Origin: Gremmenia infestans
Taxonomy: Eukaryota; Ascomycota; Leotiomycetes; Helotiales; Hamatocanthoscyphaceae
Direction of reading: 5' to 3'
Assembly (NCBI GenBank): GCA_032629725.1
Contig: JAFEVB010000001.1
Coordinates: forward strand, 1,178,001-1,242,000
Length of the DNA stretch: 64,000 nucleotides
Positions 57,854 to 64,000 of this stretch are shown one piece after another. A program made the position numbers and the translations under genes. How positions within the stretch are numbered: the stretch's first letter is position 1; every line of letters begins with the position of its first letter. The notes beneath the pieces are model-generated. The model saw nothing but the letters and a program-made list of their open reading frames with translations. It was not told where the DNA came from and searched no databases.

Positions 57854-59341
57854 TTACAATTTCGACCCCGTTCCCTCATCAGCCTTAATCTCCACCAATA
57901 GCTTCCCCGTGTTAACGCCATTGTACAACTCGAGGAGCGCACCGGGAGCCGCAGGCAAACCACCCTTAATAATCGTCTCTTTTCGCTTCAACTTTCCTTC
58001 AGCCAACCATTGCGCGAGTTCTTTGCCGGCGGCTGCGAACTGGGGCGCGTAGTCGAAGACTAGGAATCCTTGCATTCTGGGGGTGGTTGTTAGGCTTTTG
58101 CATTGGAATGGGAGAAAATGGGTGCGGGGACGAGATTTACCTTATGCGCATAGCGATCACCATTGAGAGGTTCTGAGATGAGGTTGGTTAGTATTGGATT
58201 CGATGGACAGTGGAGTGGCGGGGTCGTATGTATGTATACCTTTGGTCCCTTTGCCTCGGCAGAGTTGTACTGCGAGATAGCTACCCAAGAATCAGTCAGT
58301 CAGTCAATCATCCATCGACCGAAAGCAAAGCACCAACACAGCTAGAGAGAAGTTATAAACATACCACCACACATCACAAACCTCGAAAACATCTTCGCCC
58401 GACTCAACGCCAACTCCAACACCTCGCCCCCAACATTATCGTAGAAAACATCAATCAGATCCGGCGTCTTGGCTTTAAACTGCTTCGCAAAGTCCGCAGC
58501 CTTGTAGTTCAAAGCATCGTCGCAGAACTCCTTCAGCCAAGATACCTTCTCATCACTACCTGCGATACCCAATACCTTGGCGCCTTTCAACTTGGCGATT
58601 TGACACGCTACGCTTCCCGTAGCTCCAGCAGCTCCAGACACGACGACGAAATCGCCGGCTTTGACTTTGCCGATGTCGATTATGCCGAAGTAGGCGGTCA
58701 GGCCGGTTGGGCCCAGGGCGCCGAGCGTGTCGGTGAGTTTGCCGCCTTCTGGGACTGAGAGGGGCTTTGTGGTGGGGTCATTGGCGTCTACAATGGCAAG
58801 TTCAGTCTGTAAATTTTCAAAGTCAGCATTACTCAAAAACAGATTTAGGTTTCGAGACGTCTCAAGGTCTCAAAAAACCCCCGAGAACTTTCTTGGAAGG
58901 GCAGAAGCTCTTTCGAAGGGGGCTGGCATGCTCAGGAAAGTAACTTACCCAGCCGACATTGCTCTGGACATACCCGCCAACGCTATAAGACGTCGCTTTA
59001 CTCGCAAGCACTTTACCAATAGCAGCTCCCCTCATCTTCTCACCAATTTGCACTGGCGGCATATAAGAGCGAGTATCTACAAAATATCAGCATCAGTCAC
59101 GTGTGGGGGATGCAAAAATAAAGGGGGCGGGGGCGGGGTTCATGTGGGCAAACAAACCATTCAACCAACCACGCATCGCGGGGTCTAGAGACAGATAAAG
59201 AGTCTCAACAAGAATCTGACCATCTTTAAGATCAGCCTCTGTGATAATCGGATTGCTTTTAATAGAGAAGGTCTCGTTGGGGATGATGGAGGCCTTTGGA
59301 CGAGCAGCGAGCACGACGGTTTGGTAGGTTGATTGGGACAT
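57854..59341 (-). CDS. Zinc-less MDR-type NADP-dependent oxidoreductase
   Basis: Six exons (59158-59341, 58949-59076, 58365-58806, 58240-58280, 58141-58172, 57854-58076) give 349 residues, divisible by three. The protein belongs to the prostaglandin reductase/leukotriene B4 dehydrogenase-like MDR branch, which reduces double bonds of enones and similar substrates. Seen here: LYLSLDPAMRGWLNG, PPVQIGEKMRGAAIGKVLAS, the loop GALGPTGLTAYFGIIDIG and the nucleotide-binding AAGATGSVACQIAKLKG. Also present are DVFYDNVGGEVLELAL, MQGFLVFDYAPQF and GKLLVEI at the end. Two exons of only 41 and 32 nt were needed to bridge AISQYNSAEAKGPKNLSMVIAMRIRM. An upstream in-frame ATG at 59383 would add 14 residues. 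The substrate is unknown. Confidence 0.87.
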
Positions 59342-60096
59342 GATGTTTCGTGGACGGGTGGTGGTCTGGTTTTGGTTTCCCATCTTGAGATAGTCGAGGA
59401 AAGGAAGCTTTTTATATGAATGATGTTTCGTCGAGTCAAGCTCGGGCCGGCTAAAGAATTACAAAGCAATGATGATCCCACAAATATACGGAATCTGCAG
59501 AACGATCGATTGATTGATTGACTGATTGAAGAGTATGTTGAAACAGGGTTGGCTCCTTGAAAAAGCTCGTCGCCGTGCCTCGGTTCGGAGACCTTCCTAA
59601 TCGGGAATAATATCCGATAGCAACTATACTCCGTAGGTGGTACAAAGTGTTGTTAACAACTGGGAAGTAAACTTGAATAGTGATATATCGGTAAGAACTT
59701 TATTATAGATGTGCAGTTAGGTATTTGGGACACATAGCTTCCAGATGAATAATTAGAAAGTTTAATCATGTAGGAGGCGGAGACGGGAAGACTGTTGGCT
59801 CATTGAACACGCTAATGTCGGTATAGCAAATCCTGTGAGGGGGAAGGAAGTGCCGTCGGATACTCCGTCCCAAGTACCGAGGACTGAGAGACATAATTGA
59901 TTCAATTGGATACACATACGGTTGCCTGTATACACAGCTCAAAGTGGAGGGGAGAGGATCGGGCCATTTTAAAGATTTCAACATCCTAAGACAGGCTTCA
60001 AGCAGCAGCTTATTTGCTTGTTAGTGTGAAGGTAGTTCTGACTATTTACGGTTTGACTGGTGTCCAGTCCTCGACGTCCGGGCTATCCTTTTACAT
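59342..60096. other. Intergenic spacer
   Basis: This stretch holds the upstream DNA of the oxidoreductase and the downstream DNA of the ACS-type transporter. There is a (attgattg)n-like run near 59505-59527. No gene is seen. Confidence 0.5.
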
Positions 60097-61752
60097 TCAA
60101 AGCATGTATTGAAAATAAGGATTCTCTTTGTCCGTCAGATCCTGAAAAGCCATTTTACTTCTGTCCACATCGTTCAACTCCAACTTCGATCGCCGTTTAT
60201 TCTCTCTTGCAAGAACGATGTACAGTGCAACGGATGCACAAATTGTAATGCAGTAACTGGAAGCATTAGCAACTATGCCTGTATCATAACATGATGGGCT
60301 CACCATATTATCAAACCAAGCCAAAGTTCAGGATAATGTCTGGACTTGGTTTGAGATTTGATCAATTGAGGACCCACGATGTTACCCACGCAGTAAGCTA
60401 CGAATATCGTCGCCGCCATGAAGCACTTCTTCGTCTGCCCTGCTACGTTTGCCATCCCCACAGTGATAATGAGAGAGACGACAGCACCAAAGGTGCCCAC
60501 GATAGAATACCCTGCCACTGGCGAAGCAGCATGGTGATGCCACGAACTTTTCCATATCAAGGCACAGCCCGCAATGACCGGCAAGCAGCACAGTATGAGC
60601 AAAATGATACGTATATTGGGGATACGGGAAGAGAGATACCCGGTCAACAGGATGGAAATGAAACAAATGCCCCCAAGAGGAAATTGGAAGAGAATTGAGT
60701 CAAGTGTGGAGTATCCAAATGTCGAGACAATTAAAGGACCAAAACCACTTACAGCCCCATTCACGGTATAAGCTGAAGCCATCATCAAAGCCACTAGCCA
60801 TACTTTGATATCCAGGAAAGATTCTCGGATTTGGGACCACTTGAACTGGTGCAGCGTACACCAGTCTGGCCAAATCTCAGGCGCTCAGTGGCAACTACCC
60901 TCTCTTCTTTCGTGAGGAACCAAGCAGAGACCGGAGAATCTGGTACAGCAAAGCAGCACAGACCGAACAGAAAGGTGAGGGCTCCAGCAAGCAAGTAGAT
61001 GTACTGCCAACGCTTGAGATCGCCCCCCTTAATCTGCCCGAAGCCGTAGTTCAACGCCCCGCCAATGATGGTGAAAAGACCCGTTGAGGAGAACCACCAG
61101 CTCTGCCTGAGGGATTGCTCCCTCTGGGTATAGAATGAGCTCACGATGCACATGAACCCCGTAGGGATGACGCTCTCGACGAAGCCCAAGAAGAAGCGTT
61201 GAGCATATAGACCCCGCCAGCTTGTTACAGCTGCGGTCAACATGCATATCAACGCCCAGAGACACACCACCCCTCCGAGTATTCTTCCCATTTTAAACCT
61301 CTGGAGAGCAAACGTCATGGGGTATAAGCCCGCCAACATCCCGAAATAGAACATGGAGGTTGCCCAGCTCAGACGTGACGTATCCGTTGTGGGAGGCTTG
61401 GTATGGGTATCGACTTGGGAGAGGTGGAGGTTGGTGGTCATTCCGAAGAGGACCGCAGAACCTAGAATTGCCTTTGAAGATTAGCATTGATCGATAAAGA
61501 AAGCATTGATATTCGTACCTTGTCATAATATACCAAGCCGTATCCTAAAATCATCGCAGGGACCAAGTACCAGTCGATTTTTCGCACAACGCGAGCTTCC
61601 ACTGCGGGGTCAATTGCATGGCTATGCACCCCCACTATCGCGATGGCTATATCTTGGCCTTCGACATTGGTTCTTGTGGCATCTTCGAGATCTGTGGGAA
61701 CATTTGGAGCTTCTGCTACAGTCTTCTCTGGGTCCTGAAGTTGTGCGCTCAT
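60097..61752 (-). CDS. MFS transporter, anion:cation symporter (Dal5-like), apparent frameshift
   Basis: Three exons (61519-61752, 60304-61471, 60097-60256). The family imports organic anions such as allantoate, nicotinate, pantothenate or biotin with protons. Seen here: a start MSAQLQDPEK, then RKIDWYLVPAMILGYGLVYYDK, SMFYFGMLAGLYPMTF, AQRFFLGFVESVIPTGFM and WWFSSTGLFTIIGGALNYG. PDSPVSAWFLTKEERVVATERLR and the second half (VWLVALMMASAYTVNGAVSGFGP, GYSTLDSILFQFPLGG, LWLGLIICYCITICASVALY) follow. Exon lengths sum to 1562, one short of a multiple of three. The frame breaks between ERLRFGQTGVRC and HQFKWSQIRES near 60846-60858, and no plausible intron can mend it. It is therefore either a one-base deletion making a recent pseudogene or a sequence error. 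The rest of the gene is well preserved. Confidence 0.75.
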
Positions 61753-62687
61753 ATTTTTCGTGTTGTTGAGGATCAAGAAAAGCCTTCATCGGGACCCGCA
61801 CAAAGATATCTTGAGCTCCATGCCTTGACACGCCACTACAAAAGTTTCTCTTCCACATTAGCACTGTCGTAGCGTTGGCAATTACCGATTTCAACCGTTC
61901 CTAGCATAGATGATTGATAGTCGGAAAAATCCCATAATACCGGCAGGTTTTTATATTGCTTTGATTTTCTTTGATTTTCAGAGCAGCGGATATTCCGTAC
62001 TTCTAGTCGCGTCGTGTCCTCTTTATACGCGTCGAGAAAGATTAAAAGGAAAGCAAAGAAACTTTAGCAGGGTTCTAGCAGACTACTAAAGCTTCTTGAT
62101 AGCTTACTCGTACTACACGTTTTCAAGTAGCTGAGAAATTGCCGAGGTGCTCACGTCGGTCGACTTAGGGATATAAATGTATTTCAAGCTGAACGAATGT
62201 GCCCTACTCCGTAGACCTTTAAAGATCAGAAAGAGGGCTTAGCAGAGCGCAAAATAAACGAGAAAATAACATCTTTCTTCCTTTTTTAGTCACTTTATTC
62301 ATCTATGCCTTGTATACTTACTACTACCCAAGGCTCATCACTTTTTTTATTTTCGGACCCTTCTTGAGATCAAATTTGTCCTTATTTTGTTACCTTGCCT
62401 ACTTTTTGCTATAATATTTACTTTCTTGCTATGCCTGATTTAGTGGGACGATATCTCCCTAAAACCTAGGTATCCACCCGATATTTACCATAATACACTG
62501 CGACCGCTCGGTACTTCCATTGAATTTGTACTATTAGTACGCGAGACGATAGGGGGCACTAGCGCCTTCCAGCCAATTTTTTTCGACACTTGCAGCAATA
62601 GTATAAGCGCATGTCACTATATCTGAAATGAACAAAACGTTGTCCTTTCCGCATAGATTTTCAATTCAAATATACAGAAATATAGTA
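61753..62687. other. AT-rich spacer
   Basis: This stretch holds upstream DNA of the ACS-type transporter followed by TpA-rich, stop-rich sequence (about 61.95-62.65 kb) that looks like another mutated repeat relic. No gene or RNA is visible. Confidence 0.5.
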
Positions 62688-63610
62688 TCAGGAGCAATTC
62701 CCAACCCCGAAAACATCACACAAACACTGTTCTTCCGCCGGACAACTAAAGCACATCATTAGCAATCAATCCTACTCACTCCACTCCATCTTCATTTCGA
62801 AAACAAGAATAAAATCAAGGAAACAACTTACTGCACAGCCTCCATCCCAAACCACAAATGCCAAGTATACTCCAACACCCTCCCACTACTCCTTGAATCC
62901 AAATCCGTCGTCACCAACCACTCCCTGAGCGCCCTCCACGTCTCCACCCCCCTCCTCCTAATCGCCTCCCGCGTAACCGCAAACTGCGCACAACACGGCG
63001 CCGCTATCTTCTCCGGCAATGCCCCATCCTCGCTCCAAAACTCCCGCAACACCGAAGATATCTGCACATCTCGCGGCGAGCCCTTCAGATCCTGCAACGG
63101 CGCCACGTCGCCGGACAGCTGGATGACATTCTCACATCCCGGAAGACAGCGCGGGGATAGGTAGCCGTGTTTCTGGACGGAGAGCGGGTTCAGGTGCGCT
63201 AGTTCATAGGTGGAGGAGAATTGCTGGTGCCAGGCTTGAGCGTGGTCGTGGTGGAAGAATATTATGTCGGGCAGAGTGTCGTAGTTGTCGATTATGTAGG
63301 TTAGGTAGACCATTGCTTCATTGCCTTTGTTGACGGGTACGGTCAAGTCGGCGGAGGAAGAATCTGTGGTGTAGATATAGGGTGTCCAGTGTGAGGATTG
63401 GAGGGCGGGGTTCAGCCAGGTTAGATTTGAGGACGTGGTTGAGGCGACGACGAGGGCTTTTGATAGGTGGGAATGTGGGTTGATTGGCTTTTTAAAAGCA
63501 GGGGAAGAGGTTTTGCTCGTCCAGTGGAAGATAAGGGAGACGAAGAGGGCGAGGAGGAGGGGTTTGAGGGTGAAGGAGAGAAGACGTTGGGTGCGGCCTG
63601 GTTTAAGCAT
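62688..63610 (-). CDS. DUF3431 family type II membrane protein
   Basis: Two exons (62832-63610 and 62688-62745, an 85-86-nt intron with a tgctaatg branch and ttag end) give 278 residues. Seen: a short basic N-terminus and one signal-anchor (LLSFTLKPLLLALFVSLIFHW, about 10-30). Then come KALVVASTTSSNLTWLN, the conserved NKGNEAMVYLTYIIDNYDTLPDIIFFHHDHAQAWHQ, HLNPLSVQKHGYLSPRCLPGC and REFWSEDGALPEKIAAPCCAQFAVTREAI, and EYTWHLWFGMEAVHCPAEEQCLCDVFG. The Cys-rich end is supplied by the second exon and matches DUF3431 proteins. The family is glycosyltransferase-like in topology, but its activity is unknown. A lumenal Golgi/ER role is inferred from topology. Confidence 0.85.
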
Positions 63611-64000
63611 TGTGACAACAACATTAACAAAAGATAAAACGAAAATGAGAAGGAGAAAGAAACACAGAGATCAGATGAACGGAAGAGGTTGAGAATTATA
63701 TCTTCGTAGCTGACAACTAGTAGCTTCAGATAGTGCTTCAGAAACAAATACGTATCAAATCGCCATCGAGAGTTTGAAACACGCAGGAGAGGGGTGAAAC
63801 CGTGAAACATGCTTCAGATTTGATGCCGCCGGTGCACAAGCGCGTCACACTATGAATACCCTCAGATTGGGGAGCTCGAAACACTCTGATGGCTTGAAGA
63901 TGGGATAATGAGGAACACTTGATTTGATTAAGAGGCATATTTTTTCCCCCCCCGGATGGATATTCAAGGTGTCCGTGGCAAGCCGACCCTCGTCTCGAGT
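63611..64000. other. Upstream region of DUF3431 gene to window end
   Basis: These 390 bases hold the promoter side of the DUF3431 gene. No other feature is visible. A short C-run (ccccccc) lies near 63950. Confidence 0.45.

Noticed and set aside
1..64000. CRISPR arrays, bacterial operons, phage or virus genes
   Set aside because: No regularly spaced repeats, ribosome-binding sites or viral hallmark genes were seen. All coding sequence is fungal with spliceosomal introns.

Overview
The window is nuclear DNA of a filamentous ascomycete (Pezizomycotina). The evidence is many short GT-AG introns of about 45-80 nt with CTAAC/CTAAT-like branch sites, single-copy eukaryotic housekeeping genes on both strands, a tRNA-Val with an intron, and fungus-specific families (STAND-type N-terminal domain, HET relic, Ytp1-like, DUF3431, fungal Hsp70-like ATPase). 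A member of Leotiomycetes is plausible from overall gene style, but that is inference. Exon structures were built by hand from splice sites. For most genes the summed exon length is divisible by three and the protein joins across family motifs.

Layout. 0.2-3.8 kb: convergent EFM5 (eEF1A lysine methyltransferase) and UBP8 (SAGA deubiquitinase). 3.8-8.5 kb: a gene-free stretch. 8.5-23 kb: YTP1-like membrane protein, intron-containing tRNA-Val(CAC), LRO1 (PDAT, triacylglycerol synthesis), a STAND-N-domain orphan, NAA30/MAK3 (NatC), a UPF0696/DUF1917 protein, DPH7/RRT2 (diphthamide pathway) and OXR1 (TLDc). 23-26.5 kb: two decayed genes, a ribokinase pseudogene and a HET-type heterokaryon-incompatibility relic. 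26.9-37.2 kb: a conserved block with RPN12 (proteasome lid), COP1 (alpha-COP) and a UDP-glucose:glycoprotein glucosyltransferase ending in KDEL. The last two are divergently transcribed and both act in the early secretory pathway. 38-64 kb is more accessory: a small F-box/2EXR-like protein, an aldo-keto reductase, two head-to-tail paralogous genes of an unrecognised family (41.8-43.1 and 45.8-47.3 kb), a DHA2-type MFS transporter, a divergent Hsp70-like ATPase, a single-pass membrane protein with a Ser/Thr-rich N-terminus, an MDR-type oxidoreductase, an ACS-family MFS transporter with an apparent one-base frameshift, and a DUF3431 protein. AT-rich, TpA-rich stretches resembling repeat-induced-mutation relics separate several of these.

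The most novel item is the tandem paralog pair. Both proteins have a basic low-complexity N-terminus, a conserved core with a W..E helix pattern followed by a HNR(Y/T)F motif reminiscent of Myb/SANT-like modules, a strongly acidic tail, and a near-identical C-terminal GRR.ASN.TG motif. One phase-0 intron is at the same place in both. I do not recognise them as a named family.
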